Source: Streptomyces sp. GKU 895
GTDB taxonomy: Bacteria; Actinomycetota; Actinomycetes; Streptomycetales; Streptomycetaceae
Direction of reading: 5' to 3'
Length of the DNA: 64,000 bases
Assembly: GCA_002027195.1 (NCBI GenBank)
Contig: MWJO01000014.1
Coordinates: forward strand, 1-64,000
Part shown: one piece after another, positions 38,590 through 47,556 of the stretch
How the letters are laid out: each line of letters opens with the position of its first letter
Numbering within the stretch: position 1 is the first letter of the stretch
Notes under the pieces: generated by a model
The model's database searches: none
The model's input: the letters and a program-made list of their open reading frames with translations, nothing else
Told to the model about the DNA's origin: nothing
Program-made: the position numbers and the translations under genes

Positions 38590-39935
38590 ATGAAGGTCAC
38601 GCACCGCGCCATCCCCGCCGCCCTCGCCCTGGGCACCCTGCTGGTCGCGGCCCTGCCCGCGCAGGCCGCGCACCAGCCCGCCCACCGCCACGACGTTACG
38701 GCACCAAGGCCACGTACGCCCCGCAGCCAGAGCGCGCACTCCTACCAGCGCCCGCCCGCCGGCTTCACCCCGGTCTTCACGGAGAACATCTCCCGGCACG
38801 GCTCCCGCGCCGCCTCCGACAGCGAGGACGGCGATCTGATCCTCGCGCTGTGGGACAAGGCCGAGGCCGCGGGCCAACTCACCCGCAGAGGCAAGGAGTT
38901 CGGTCCCAAGGTGCGCGCCCTCCAGGCCGCCATGGCGAAGGTCGGCTACGGCAACCTCAGCGGGCGCGGCGAGCAGGAGATGCGGGACACCGCCGCGCGC
39001 ACGCAGCGCCGGCTGCCCTCCCTCTTCGCGCGGATCGCCGCCGACGGCGAGAAGATCGACGTCGTCAGCTCCGGGCAGGGCCGCGCCATCGACAGCGCGA
39101 ACGCGTACGCCGGTGAGCTCGCCGCGACCGACCCGGCCCTGAAGCCGCTGATCGGCGCGACCCGCACCGACAAGGACCTGCTCTACTTCCACAAGGCCGC
39201 CGGGGGCGCCGCCTATCGCGACTACATCGACCACGACCAGCGGCTCGCGGCCACCCTGAAGTCGATCACCGACCAGCCCCGTACGGCAGAGGCCGCCCGC
39301 AGCGTCCTGCGTCGGCTCTTCCAGGACACCTTCGTCGACGGGCACAGCACCGCCGACCAGGTCGCCGCCGCCCAGGCCGTCCACAACCTGTACGCCATCG
39401 CCCCCGCGATGAGCGAGGAGAGCCCGGACGGCAAGGACTGGGGCATGCAGCGGTACATCTCGCGCTCCGACGCCGCCTGGTTCGGCTACCTCTCCGACGC
39501 CGAGGACTTCTACGAGAAGGGCCCCGGCTTCGCGGACAGCGACATCACCTACAAGATGGCCGGCGTCCTCCTCGACGACTTCTTCCGGCAGGTCGAGGCG
39601 AAGAGGGCGGGGACCAGCACGCTCGGCGCCGAACTCCGCTTCTCCCACGCGGAGGAGATCATCCCGCTGGCCGCGCTGATGGGCCTGCCGGGCAGCACGC
39701 AGCCGGTCACCGAGCAGCAGCCGTACACCTACGCCACCAACCCGTGGCGCGGCAGCTCCGTCTCCCCGCTCGGCGCGAACATCCAGTGGGACGTCTTCCG
39801 CAAGGGCGACCGCTGCTGGTGCGGATGCTCTACAACGAGAAGGAGACCGCGTTCAAGGCGGGCTGCGTGCCCATTGCCAAGGGCAGCAAGTTCTACGACC
39901 TGGACGCACTGGAGAGGTGCTTCGGCCGCGCCTGA
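38590..39935 (+). pseudogene. Secreted histidine-type phosphatase, frameshifted near the C-terminus
   Basis: Exported histidine acid phosphatase/phytase-like protein of about 447 residues. Signal peptide (MKVTHRAIPAALALGTLLVA), then the catalytic VFTENISRHGSRAASDSEDG with the RHG core, and the SHAEEIIPLAALMG motif holding the HAE acid. The frame breaks at about 39818-39822: GACCGCTGCTGG lacks one base compared with an expected GACCGCCTGCTGG. The restored frame reads VRMLYNEKETAFKAGCVPIA and ends FGRA at 39935. The catalytic parts lie before the break. CACGAT stands 6 bases before ATG 38590, suggesting a leaderless mRNA. Confidence 0.82.
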
Positions 39936-39959
39936 TCAGCGGCGGTACGATCCCGCCTC

Positions 39960-40493
39960 ATGGTCATGAACATGGGGCGGGACGCCGAACAGGGCGTGGT
40001 CGAGCTGGCGTACCAGCCGGTCGTCGGGGACTACGCGACGGCGCTGCGCGAGCGCCGGCGGTTCAACCGGGCGGGGCGGCTCCAGAAGGTGGCGCTGGTG
40101 CTGATCGCGTTCGCCTGGGTGCTGAACCTCGGGGTCGCGGTGGGCGGCGGGGACGCCCATGTGTTCCTGCTGGTCTGGATGCCGCTGCTGGTGGCGCTGC
40201 TGCTGGCCCAGCCGTGGTTGCAGGCCCGGCAGGTCATGAAGGCCGCCACCCGCAACGGCGCCTTCCGGGCGGCGGTGTCGGACGCGGGGCTGACGGTGGT
40301 CACCGAGCACAGCTCGACCTCGGTGGGCTTCGCGGCCCAGCCGCGCTACCGGGAGACCAAGGAGCTGTTCGTCCTCTACAGCGACGACAAGAACGCCACC
40401 TGCTTCACCGTGCTGCCCAAGCGGGGCGCCGCGCACCCCGCCGACGTGGACCGGTTGCGGGAGATCCTCGACCGCAACCTGACCCGCGTCTGA
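39960..40493 (+). CDS. YcxB-like membrane protein
   Basis: 177-residue inner-membrane protein. An N-terminal cytosolic segment is followed by two adjacent hydrophobic helices (LQKVALVLIAFAWVLNLGVA and VFLLVWMPLLVALLLA), then a C-terminal PH-like beta domain with VSDAGLTVVTEHSSTSVGF and LYSDDKNATCFTVLPKR, the YcxB pattern. Function unknown. A TACGAT hexamer lies 8 bases upstream of the start and no SD is seen. It converges on zur. Confidence 0.75.
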   Translation: MVMNMGRDAEQGVVELAYQPVVGDYATALRERRRFNRAGRLQKVALVLIAFAWVLNLGVAVGGGDAHVFLLVWMPLLVALLLAQPWLQARQVMKAATRNGAFRAAVSDAGLTVVTEHSSTSVGFAAQPRYRETKELFVLYSDDKNATCFTVLPKRGAAHPADVDRLREILDRNLTRV

Positions 40494-40502
40494 GTTCCGA
40501 GG

Positions 40503-40919
40503 TCAGCCGGCGGCCGCCGCGCAGTCGGCACAGGTGCCGAAGATCTCCACCGTGTGCGCCACGTTGACGTAGCCGTGCTCCGCCGCGATGGCCTCGGCCC
40601 ACTTCTCCACCGCCGGTCCCTCGACCTCCACGGCCTTGCCGCAGACGCGGCAGACGAGGTGGTGGTGATGGTCGCCGGTGGAGCAGCGGCGGTAGACGGA
40701 CTCGCCGTCGGAGGTGCGCAGGACATCGACCTCACCGGCGTCGGCGAGGGACTGCAGGGTGCGGTAGACCGTGGTCAGACCGACCGAGTCGCCCTTGTGC
40801 TTGAGCATGTCGTGGAGCTCCTGCGCGCTGCGGAACTCGTCGACCTCGTCCAGGGCCGCCGCCACGGCAGCCCGCTGCCGGGTCGAACGGCCCTTCACGG
40901 GCGGTCCAGCGGTCGTCAC
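40503..40919 (-). CDS. zur: Zinc uptake regulator Zur (Fur family)
   Basis: 138-residue Fur-family repressor. A winged helix (STRQRAAVAAALDEVDEFRS ... SVGLTTVYRTLQSLADAGEV) is followed by a dimerisation/metal domain with HHHH (GDHHHHLVC), and two CxxC zinc motifs CRVC and CADC. GTG 40919 follows the perfect SD AGGAGG. It is the last gene of znuA-znuC-znuB-zur, so it is expected to repress its own operon when zinc is plentiful. The assignment to Zur rests on this context and on the known zur location in Streptomyces. Confidence 0.94.
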   Translation of the reverse strand: MTTAGPPVKGRSTRQRAAVAAALDEVDEFRSAQELHDMLKHKGDSVGLTTVYRTLQSLADAGEVDVLRTSDGESVYRRCSTGDHHHHLVCRVCGKAVEVEGPAVEKWAEAIAAEHGYVNVAHTVEIFGTCADCAAAAG

Positions 40920-40981
40920 CGGTTGCCTCCTCACACCTTCTGCGTCTGCCGGGCCATTGTGCCAGCCCGCGCGGTGCCCAG

Positions 40982-41884
40982 TCAGACGCCGACCTTTCCG
41001 TCCGGCTCCCGGCTGGCCGGAATCACACACTCCGCCGGGTCGCCCGCGGCCTGTGCGGCGGCTGCCGCCCGGGCCCGGCGGCGGGCCAGCGGGGTGGCGA
41101 GGGCCGTGGTCAGGATGAACGCCGCGATGGTCAGCAGGACGATCGTCGCGCCGGGCGGGACGTCCTGGTAGTACGACGTGACGGTGCCGCTGATGGTGAC
41201 CGTGACGCCGATGGCCACGGCGATCGCGAAGGTCGCCGCGAAACTGCGGCTGAGCTGCTGCGCGGCCGCCACCGGGACGACCATGAGGGCCGAGACCAGC
41301 AGCAGGCCCACCACGCGCATGGCGACCGTGACCGTCACGGCCGCCGTGACCGCCGTCAGCAGGTTCAGGGCGCGTACCGGCAGACCCGTGACCCGCGCGA
41401 ACTCCTCGTCCTGGCTGACCGCGAAGAGCTGGCGGCGCAGGCCCAGGGTGACCAGCACCACGAAGGCCGCGAGCAGGCAGATCGCCGTCACGTCCGACTG
41501 CGACACCGTCGACAGCGAGCCGAAGAGGTACGAGGTGAGGTTGGCGTTGGAGCCGGTGGGGGCGAGGTTGATGAACATCACGCCGCCGGCCATGCCGCCG
41601 TAGAAGAGCATCGCGAGGGCGATGTCGCCGCGGGTCTTGCCGTACCAGCGGATCAGCTCCATGAGCACCGCGCCGAGGACGGAGACGAGGGTCGCCATCC
41701 ACACCGGGGAGGTGTTCAGCAGGAAGCCGAGGCCGACGCCGGTCATCGCCACATGGCCGATGCCGTCGCCCATGAGGGCCTGGCGGCGCTGGACGAGGTA
41801 GATGCCCACGGCCGGGGCGGTGATGCCGACCAGGACGGCGGCGAGCAGGGCCCGCTGCATGAAGGCGTAGTCGAGGATCTCCAT
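40982..41884 (-). CDS. znuB: Zinc ABC transporter permease ZnuB
   Basis: 300-residue ABC-3 type membrane permease with about eight or nine hydrophobic segments (LLAAVLVGITAPAVGIYLVQ, LNLLTAVTAAVTVTVAMRVV and others). The family segment QRRQALMGDGIGHVAMTGVG is present. Its ATG overlaps the znuC stop by one base (TGATG), indicating coupled translation. It imports Zn2+ with ZnuA and ZnuC. The C-terminus is an Ala/Arg-rich cytosolic tail. Confidence 0.94.
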   Translation of the reverse strand: MEILDYAFMQRALLAAVLVGITAPAVGIYLVQRRQALMGDGIGHVAMTGVGLGFLLNTSPVWMATLVSVLGAVLMELIRWYGKTRGDIALAMLFYGGMAGGVMFINLAPTGSNANLTSYLFGSLSTVSQSDVTAICLLAAFVVLVTLGLRRQLFAVSQDEEFARVTGLPVRALNLLTAVTAAVTVTVAMRVVGLLLVSALMVVPVAAAQQLSRSFAATFAIAVAIGVTVTISGTVTSYYQDVPPGATIVLLTIAAFILTTALATPLARRRARAAAAAQAAGDPAECVIPASREPDGKVGV

Positions 41885-42663
41885 CAGCTCAGCAGTCCCG
41901 TGTGGATCGGCGCGTGTTCGTGCGGGTGGACGTGGTCGTGGCCGGGGAGCGCGTGCTGGCCGACCGCCTTCGGGGGCGGTCCGTCGTGCAGGACGCAGCC
42001 GTCGCGGAGCACTACCGCGCGGTCGATCAGGGGCTCCAGGGGGCCCAGTTCGTGCAGGACCAGCAGGACCGTCGTACCGGCGGCGACCTGCTCCTGAAGG
42101 GTGTGCGCGAGCACCTCCTGGCTGGCCAGGTCCACGCCCGCCATCGGCTCGTCCATGATCAGCAGCTCGGGTTCGGCGGCGAGCGCGCGGGCGATGAGCA
42201 CGCGCTGGTGCTGGCCGCCGGACAGCGCGTCCACCGAGTCCTTCGCGCGGTCCGCCATGCCGACCAGCTCCAGGGCCCGGCGTACGGCCTCGCGGTCGGC
42301 CTTGCGCAGCACCCCGAAGCGGGCGCGGGACAGGCGGCCGGACGAGACGACCTCGGTGACCGTCGCCGGGACACCGCCCGCGGCGGTGGTGCGCTGCGGG
42401 ACGTAGCCGACGCGCGCCCAGTCCTTGAACGCCTTGCGGGGCGTGCCGAACAGGCGTATCTCGCCCGCGGCGAGCGGGACTTGGCCGATGATGCCGCGCA
42501 CGGCCGTCGACTTGCCGGAGCCGTTGGCGCCGAGCAGCGCGACGACCTCACCGCGGTTCACGGTGAGGTCGATGCCGCGCAGCACGGGCCGTGAGCCCAG
42601 GTCGGCGCGGACGCCGCGCAGGGAGATGACGGGCTCGGACACGGACTCCTCCGGGTGGGTCAT
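41884..42663 (-). CDS. znuC: Zinc ABC transporter ATP-binding protein ZnuC
   Basis: 259-residue ABC ATPase with Walker A LLGANGSGKST, signature DALSGGQHQRVLIARAL, Walker B LLIMDEPMAGVD and the H-loop His in LLVLHELG. The C-terminal tail is rich in histidine (PGHDHVHPHEHAP), a possible zinc-sensing or zinc-buffering segment. It overlaps znuA by 4 bases and znuB by 1. Confidence 0.95.
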   Translation of the reverse strand: MTHPEESVSEPVISLRGVRADLGSRPVLRGIDLTVNRGEVVALLGANGSGKSTAVRGIIGQVPLAAGEIRLFGTPRKAFKDWARVGYVPQRTTAAGGVPATVTEVVSSGRLSRARFGVLRKADREAVRRALELVGMADRAKDSVDALSGGQHQRVLIARALAAEPELLIMDEPMAGVDLASQEVLAHTLQEQVAAGTTVLLVLHELGPLEPLIDRAVVLRDGCVLHDGPPPKAVGQHALPGHDHVHPHEHAPIHTGLLS

Positions 42664-43616
42664 TTGGCGCCTAGCGCGCTCTGCAGCGCCTTGAGGTTGG
42701 ACTCCTGGACCTGGAAGTAGTCGTCGCCCCTGGACTTGGACGTGATGCCCTCGATCGGGTCGAGGACGTCCGTCTTCAGGTTCGCGTCGGAGGCGATGGT
42801 CTTCGCGGTCTTGTCGCTGACGAGCGTCTCGTAGAACACGGTGGTGACGCCGTCGGCCTTGGCCATCTTCTCAAGGTCCTTGACGCGGTTGGCGCTCGGC
42901 TCCGACTCGGGGTCGAGGCCGTTGATGGCCTCCTCGGTCAGGCCGTAGCGCTCGGCGAGGTAGCCGAAGGCGGCGTGGGTGGTGATGAAGACCTTGGTCT
43001 TGGTGTTCTTCAGCCCGTTCGCGAACCGGGTGTTGAGGCCGTCGAGCTTCTTCACCAGGGCCGCGGTGTTCTTCTTGTAGTCGGCCGCGTGGTCGGGGTC
43101 GGCCTTCTCGAAGGCCTTGCCGACGCCCTGGGCGACCTGGGCGTAGCGCACCGGGTCGAGCCAGATGTGGGGGTCGAGGCCGGCCAGTTCCTCGTTGGCG
43201 TGGTCGTCGTGCTCGGCCGCGTGGCCGCCGACCTCGTTGCCGTGCTTCTCCAGCGTGGTCAGGGAAGCGGCGTCGATCTTGGTCTTGACCTCGGACTGGG
43301 CCACCGCGTCGTCCACGGAGGGCTGGAGGTTCTTGAGGTAGAGCACCGCGTCGGACTCCTGGAGCTGCGCGGTCTGCTTGGCGCTGATCTCCAGGTCGTG
43401 CGGCTCTTGGCCGGGCTCGGTGAGGCTGGTGACGTGGACGTGGTCCCCGCCGATCTGCTCGGCGAGATAGGCCATCGGATAGAACGAGGCGACGACGTCG
43501 AACTTGTCCGTGTTGCCGGCGGCGCTCGCGCCGGAGCACGCGGAGAGGGTCCCGAGACCGAGGGCGGTGACGGCCGCGATGGCGGTCCCGGATATGTGCT
43601 GTCGTCGTACGTTCAT
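42660..43616 (-). CDS. znuA: Zinc ABC transporter substrate-binding lipoprotein ZnuA
   Basis: 318-residue extracellular zinc-binding lipoprotein of cluster A-I. The N-terminus is a lipoprotein signal with an LSACSG lipobox. The zinc site is built from His residues, with a His/Asp-rich loop [20 protein letters not shown] typical of ZnuA, plus [17 protein letters not shown] and the late YETLVSD segment. Start ATG 43616 is used; ATG 43625 is possible. No SD is visible and a Zur-like box touches the start, so the mRNA may be leaderless. First gene of the zinc operon. Confidence 0.93.
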   Translation of the reverse strand: MNVRRQHISGTAIAAVTALGLGTLSACSGASAAGNTDKFDVVASFYPMAYLAEQIGGDHVHVTSLTEPGQEPHDLEISAKQTAQLQESDAVLYLKNLQPSVDDAVAQSEVKTKIDAASLTTLEKHGNEVGGHAAEHDDHANEELAGLDPHIWLDPVRYAQVAQGVGKAFEKADPDHAADYKKNTAALVKKLDGLNTRFANGLKNTKTKVFITTHAAFGYLAERYGLTEEAINGLDPESEPSANRVKDLEKMAKADGVTTVFYETLVSDKTAKTIASDANLKTDVLDPIEGITSKSRGDDYFQVQESNLKALQSALGAK

Positions 43617-43652
43617 GACAGTCATTTTCAACAAATATGGAAACCGTTGTCA
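43616..43652 (-). promoter_or_regulatory. Two Zur-like boxes at the znuA start
   Basis: Minus-strand TGAAAATGACTGTCA (43616-43630) and TGACAACGGTTTCCA (43638-43652) both fit a TGnnAAnnnnTnnCA-type 7-1-7 inverted repeat. Their centres are 22 bases apart, two helical turns. A TTGACA -35 lies in the upstream box. Binding by Zur here would shut off znuACB-zur. Confidence 0.6.
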
Positions 43653-43772
43653 ACAAACCTGGGTGAAGGGCCGGTGAGAGAAGGTGGAGGCCCGAACCGA
43701 TTTGATACCGGGGGTGTCGGCGCCGGTAACCTGAGTCATTCGCTGCCGTCCATTCGTCATGAAGAGAGCACC

Positions 43773-45155
43773 GTGGCCGCCGACAAGATCGACACCATCG
43801 TCAGCCTGAGCAAGCGCCGTGGCTTCGTTTTCCCCTGTAGTGAGATCTACGGCGGTCAGCGCGCCGCCTGGGACTACGGACACCTGGGTGTCGAGCTCAA
43901 GGAGAACATCAAGCGCCAGTGGTGGCGCTACATGGTGACGTCGCGCGAGGAGGTCGTCGGTATCGACTCGTCCGTGATCCTGGCTCCCGAGGTCTGGGTC
44001 GCCTCCGGTCACGTCGCCACCTTCTCGGACCCGCTGACCGAGTGCACCTCCTGCCACAAGCGCTACCGCGCGGACCACCTGGAGGAGGCGTACGAGGAGA
44101 AGAAGGGCCGCCTCCCCGAGAACGGCCTCGCGGACATCAACTGCCCGAACTGCGGCACCAAGGGCCAGTTCACCGAGCCCAAGCAGTTCTCGGGTCTGCT
44201 CTCCACGCACCTCGGCCCGACCCAGGACTCCGGCTCCGTCGCGTACCTGCGCCCGGAGACCGCCCAGGGCATCTTCACCAACTTCGCCCTGACGCAGACC
44301 GCCGCGCGCAAGAAGCCGCCGTTCGGTATCGCGCAGATGGGCAAGTCCTTCCGCAACGAGATCACGCCCGGCAACTTCATCTTCCGCACCCGCGAGTTCG
44401 AACAGATGGAGATGGAGTTCTTCGTCAAGCCGGGCGAGGACGAGAAGTGGCAGGAGTACTGGATGCAGGAGCGGTGGAACTGGTACACCGGCCTGGGTCT
44501 GCGCGAAGAGAACATGCGGTGGTACGAGCACCCGCAGGAGAAGCTCTCCCACTACTCCAAGCGCACCGCCGACATCGAGTACCGCTTCCAGTTCGGCGGC
44601 AGCGAGTGGGGCGAGCTCGAGGGTGTCGCCAACCGCACCGACTACGACCTCACCGCGCACTCCAAGGCCTCCGGCCAGGACCTCCAGTTCTTCGACCAGG
44701 AGGCCGGTGAGCGCTACACCCCGTACGTCATCGAGCCCGCCGCCGGTGTCGGCCGCACCATGCTGGCGTTCCTGCTCGACGCCTACGTCGAGGACGAGGC
44801 GCCCAACGCCAAGGGCAAGATGGAGAAGCGCACGGTGCTGCGCCTCGACCACCGCATCGCTCCGGTGAAGGTCGCGGTGCTCCCGCTCTCCCGCAACCCC
44901 GAGCTGTCCCCGAAGGCCAAGGGCCTCGCCCAGGCGCTGCGCCAGAACTGGAACATCGAGTTCGACGACGCCGGCGCCATCGGCCGCCGCTACCGCCGCC
45001 AGGACGAGATCGGTACGCCGTACTGCGTGACGGTCGACTTCGACACGCTGGACGACAACGCCGTGACGGTCCGCGAGCGCGACTCGATGAAGCAGGAGCG
45101 CGTCTCCCTCGACCAGATCGAGGGCTACCTGGCGAGCCGCCTCGTCGGCTGCTAG
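43773..45155 (+). CDS. glyS: Glycine--tRNA ligase (alpha2 type)
   Basis: 460-residue class II aminoacyl-tRNA synthetase of the dimeric type, charging tRNA-Gly. GTG 43773 has SD GAAGAGAG. Motif 1 region, [20 protein letters not shown] (motif 2 neighbourhood), [22 protein letters not shown], and [14 protein letters not shown] (motif 3) are clear; a zinc ribbon-like CTSC and CPNC pair lies near residues 90-130. The C-terminal anticodon-binding domain includes [16 protein letters not shown]. It is divergent from znuA. TTGATA and TAACCT (43702-43732) may be its promoter, with a long 19-base spacer. Confidence 0.96.
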   Translation: MAADKIDTIVSLSKRRGFVFPCSEIYGGQRAAWDYGHLGVELKENIKRQWWRYMVTSREEVVGIDSSVILAPEVWVASGHVATFSDPLTECTSCHKRYRADHLEEAYEEKKGRLPENGLADINCPNCGTKGQFTEPKQFSGLLSTHLGPTQDSGSVAYLRPETAQGIFTNFALTQTAARKKPPFGIAQMGKSFRNEITPGNFIFRTREFEQMEMEFFVKPGEDEKWQEYWMQERWNWYTGLGLREENMRWYEHPQEKLSHYSKRTADIEYRFQFGGSEWGELEGVANRTDYDLTAHSKASGQDLQFFDQEAGERYTPYVIEPAAGVGRTMLAFLLDAYVEDEAPNAKGKMEKRTVLRLDHRIAPVKVAVLPLSRNPELSPKAKGLAQALRQNWNIEFDDAGAIGRRYRRQDEIGTPYCVTVDFDTLDDNAVTVRERDSMKQERVSLDQIEGYLASRLVGC

Positions 45156-45174
45156 GGCGCGAAGCCGCCGCATT

Positions 45175-45216
45175 GGCCCTTGATGCGGGTCCCGTAGTGG
45201 ACCTGTATCAAGGGCC
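45175..45216. terminator. 18-bp stem-loop after glyS
   Basis: A 42-base hairpin with an 18-pair stem (two G-U pairs) and loop CGTAGT; the outer ten pairs are GGCCCTTGAT / ATCAAGGGCC. It starts 19 bases after the glyS stop and ends 23 bases before the LysE-like gene. Strong terminator without a U-run, or a regulatory stem in the leader of the next gene. Confidence 0.6.
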
Positions 45217-45239
45217 GTCGTGCTTTCAGGGTTGGAGGC

Positions 45240-45854
45240 ATGAGCCTCGCCTTCCTCCTCACCACCCTCGTCGTGGTCGCCACCCCCGGCACCGGCGTCG
45301 TCTACACCCTCGCCGCCGGGCTCTCCCGCGGCCGCCGGGCGAGCGTCGTCGCCGCCTTCGCCTGCACCCTCGGGATCGTGCCGCACGTCCTCGCCACCGT
45401 CACCGGCCTCGCCGCGCTGCTCAACGCCAGTGCCGCCGCCTTCCAGGTCCTCAAGTACGCCGGTGTCGCCTATCTGTTGTGGATGGCGTGGGCGAGCCTG
45501 CGGGACCGTGACGCGATCACCGTCGAGCGGGATGCTCCGGCGCCCTCCTCCGCGGGCCGGGTGATCGTCCGAGGGGTGCTGATCAATCTGCTCAACCCGA
45601 AGCTGACGATCTTCTTCTTTGCCTTTCTGCCGCAGTTCGTGAGCCCGGGGGAGCCGCATGCGCTGCCCCGCATGCTGGGGCTCAGCGGGGTCTTCATGCT
45701 GGCGACCTTTGTGGTCTTCGCCGCGTACGGGGTGCTCGCGGCCTCGGTCCGGCGCCATGTGATCTCCCGGCCGCGGGTGATGGCGTGGCTGCGGCGGAGT
45801 TTCGCCGGGTCCTTCGTGCTGCTCGGAGCGAAGCTCGCGATGACTGACAGCTGA
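45240..45854 (+). CDS. LysE/RhtB family amino acid exporter
   Basis: 204-residue inner-membrane translocator with about five or six helices. Family markers: the N-terminal VVVATPGTGVVYTLAAGLSR, LKYAGVAYLLWMAWASLRDR and GVLINLLNPKLTIFFFAFLP. SD GGAGGC is next to ATG 45240. It probably exports amino acids or homoserine lactone-like molecules; substrate unknown. The stop codon lies inside a large palindrome that precedes the aldo/keto reductase gene. Confidence 0.87.
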   Translation: MSLAFLLTTLVVVATPGTGVVYTLAAGLSRGRRASVVAAFACTLGIVPHVLATVTGLAALLNASAAAFQVLKYAGVAYLLWMAWASLRDRDAITVERDAPAPSSAGRVIVRGVLINLLNPKLTIFFFAFLPQFVSPGEPHALPRMLGLSGVFMLATFVVFAAYGVLAASVRRHVISRPRVMAWLRRSFAGSFVLLGAKLAMTDS

Positions 45855-45880
45855 CAGATATTGAAATCTGTCAGCTGTCA
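45845..45880. promoter_or_regulatory. Perfect 15-bp-arm inverted repeat before the aldo/keto reductase gene
   Basis: Arms TGACAGCTGACAGAT and ATCTGTCAGCTGTCA flank ATTGAA. Each arm itself holds two TGACAG (or CTGTCA) units. It overlaps the end of the exporter gene and ends 16 bases before the reductase ATG. Candidate operator for the TetR protein two genes on; it could also serve as a terminator. Confidence 0.6.
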
Positions 45881-45896
45881 TGCCAGGCTGGACGGC

Positions 45897-46910
45897 ATGA
45901 CGACACAGACCCCCCGCACCCTCGGAACCACCGGCCCCCAGGTCTTCCCCCTCGGTCTCGGCTGCATGGGGATGTCCGGTATGTACGGCGAGGCGGACCG
46001 CGCCGAGTCCATCGCCACCATCCACGCCGCCCTGGAGGCCGGCGTCACCCTTCTCGACACCGGTGACTTCTACGGCATGGGCCACAACGAACTGCTCGTC
46101 GCCGAGGCCCTGCGCACCGCACCGGCCGCCCTCCGGGAGAACGCGCTGACCAGCGTGAAGTTCGGCGCCCACCGCGGCCCGGACGGCTCCTGGCTCGGCT
46201 ACGACACCCGCCCGGCCGCCGTGAAGACGTGGGCCGCGTACTCCCTCCAGCGCCTGGGCGTCGACCACATCGACGTCTACCGTCCCGCCCGGCTCGACCC
46301 GGACGTCCCGATCGAGGAGACCGTCGGCGCGATCGCGGAACTCGTCGAGCAGGGATACGTCCGCCACATCGGCCTGAGCGAGGTCGGCGCGGACACCATC
46401 CGCCGGGCCGCCGCGACCGCCCCGATCGCCGACCTCCAGATCGAGTACGCGCTCATCTCCCGCGGCCCGGAGCGCGAGATCCTGCCCACCCTGCGCGAAC
46501 TGGGCATCGCCGTCACCGCGTACGGCGTGCTCTCGCGCGGGCTGCTCTCCGGTCATGTCACGCCCGGCCAGCAGTACGCGGCGAACGACTTCCGCGCCCA
46601 CTCGCCCCGCTTCCAGGGCGACAACCTCCAGCACAACCTGAATCTCGTCGAGGCCCTGCGCAAGATCGCCGAGCAGAAGGGCGTCTCCGTCGCGCAGATC
46701 GCGATCGCCTGGGTGCTCTCTCGGGGCGAGGACATCGTGCCGCTGATCGGCGCCAGGACCCGGACGCGGCTCGACGAGGCCCTGGGCGCCCTGGACGTGA
46801 CACTGGACGCGGCCGACCTCGCCGCCGTCGAGGCCGCCGTACCGGCGGACGCGGCGGCCGGCGAGCGGTACGCCCCCGCCCAGATGGCCATGCTCGACAG
46901 CGAGCGCTGA
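45897..46910 (+). CDS. Aldo/keto reductase
   Basis: 337-residue NADPH-dependent oxidoreductase of the AKR superfamily (TIM barrel). Opening motif LGTTGPQVFPLGLGCMGMSG; the catalytic tetrad Asp and Tyr are in LLDTGDFYGMGHNE (D and Y visible), Lys in LTSVKFGAHRG, and the fourth position (usually His) falls in DVYRPARLDP, where Pro-Ala replaces the common QxH. The cofactor end is RTRTRLDEALGALDV. ATG 45897 follows the large palindrome. The TetR gene starts 25 bases after it; the pair probably forms a regulator-target unit. Confidence 0.88.
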   Translation: MTTQTPRTLGTTGPQVFPLGLGCMGMSGMYGEADRAESIATIHAALEAGVTLLDTGDFYGMGHNELLVAEALRTAPAALRENALTSVKFGAHRGPDGSWLGYDTRPAAVKTWAAYSLQRLGVDHIDVYRPARLDPDVPIEETVGAIAELVEQGYVRHIGLSEVGADTIRRAAATAPIADLQIEYALISRGPEREILPTLRELGIAVTAYGVLSRGLLSGHVTPGQQYAANDFRAHSPRFQGDNLQHNLNLVEALRKIAEQKGVSVAQIAIAWVLSRGEDIVPLIGARTRTRLDEALGALDVTLDAADLAAVEAAVPADAAAGERYAPAQMAMLDSER

Positions 46911-46935
46911 TCGCGGTGCCGGGTACCGTCTAGGC

Positions 46936-47523
46936 ATGCCAGCCACCAGCGAGATCCTGACCGCCGAGCGCATCCTCGAAGCCACCGAGGAGGTGCTGCG
47001 CCGCCACGGCCCGGCCAAGGCCACCGTGGTCGACGTGGCCCGCGCGCTCGGCGTCAGTCACGGCAGCGTCTACCGGCACTTCCGCACCAAGGCGGCGCTG
47101 CGGGAGGCGGTGACGAAGCGGTGGCTGGACCGTACGACCGAGGTGCTGGCCCGGATCGTGACGTCCGGCGGCGACCCCGAGACCCGGCTGCGCGACTGGC
47201 TCGCCGCCCTGTTCACCGCCAAGCGCCGCAAGGCCGGTGACGATCCCGAGCTGTTCGCGACCTACCAGGTCCTGGCCGTGGAGGCCGGCGAGGCGGTGAG
47301 CGCCCATCTCGCCGACCTCACCGGCCAGTTGGCCCGGATCATCCAGGACGGCGTCGACACCGGCGTCTTCACCGCCCCCGACCCCGAGGCCACCGCCCGC
47401 GCCGTCTTCCACGCCACGGGCCGCTTCCACGACCCCGGTTACGCCGCCGCCTGGCAACGGCACGACATCCAGGCCGAGTTCGAGGCCGTCGTGGACCTGC
47501 TCGTCCGGGGGCTGCGGGCCTGA
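46936..47523 (+). CDS. TetR family transcriptional regulator
   Basis: 195-residue regulator. The helix-turn-helix is ILEATEEVLRRHGPAKATVV followed by DVARALGVSHGSVYRHF (recognition helix HGSVYRHF). A TetR_C-type ligand domain follows. TACCGT (46924-46929) lies exactly 6 bases before the ATG and no SD is seen, so it could be made from its own leaderless transcript as well as by read-through from the reductase gene. Likely binds the palindrome at 45845-45880. Confidence 0.9.
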   Translation: MPATSEILTAERILEATEEVLRRHGPAKATVVDVARALGVSHGSVYRHFRTKAALREAVTKRWLDRTTEVLARIVTSGGDPETRLRDWLAALFTAKRRKAGDDPELFATYQVLAVEAGEAVSAHLADLTGQLARIIQDGVDTGVFTAPDPEATARAVFHATGRFHDPGYAAAWQRHDIQAEFEAVVDLLVRGLRA

Positions 47524-47556
47524 GGGGATCTTGGGGGATTATGAAGGCCTGAGGGG

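Noticed and set aside
36697-39648. Long minus-strand frame opposite recO, uppS and the phosphatase gene
   Set aside because: Low-complexity shadow sequence with no family signature.
43650-47024. Open frame of more than 1100 codons on the minus strand opposite glyS and the reductase gene
   Set aside because: Same shadow effect; no conserved motif, and it spans several well supported genes on the other strand.
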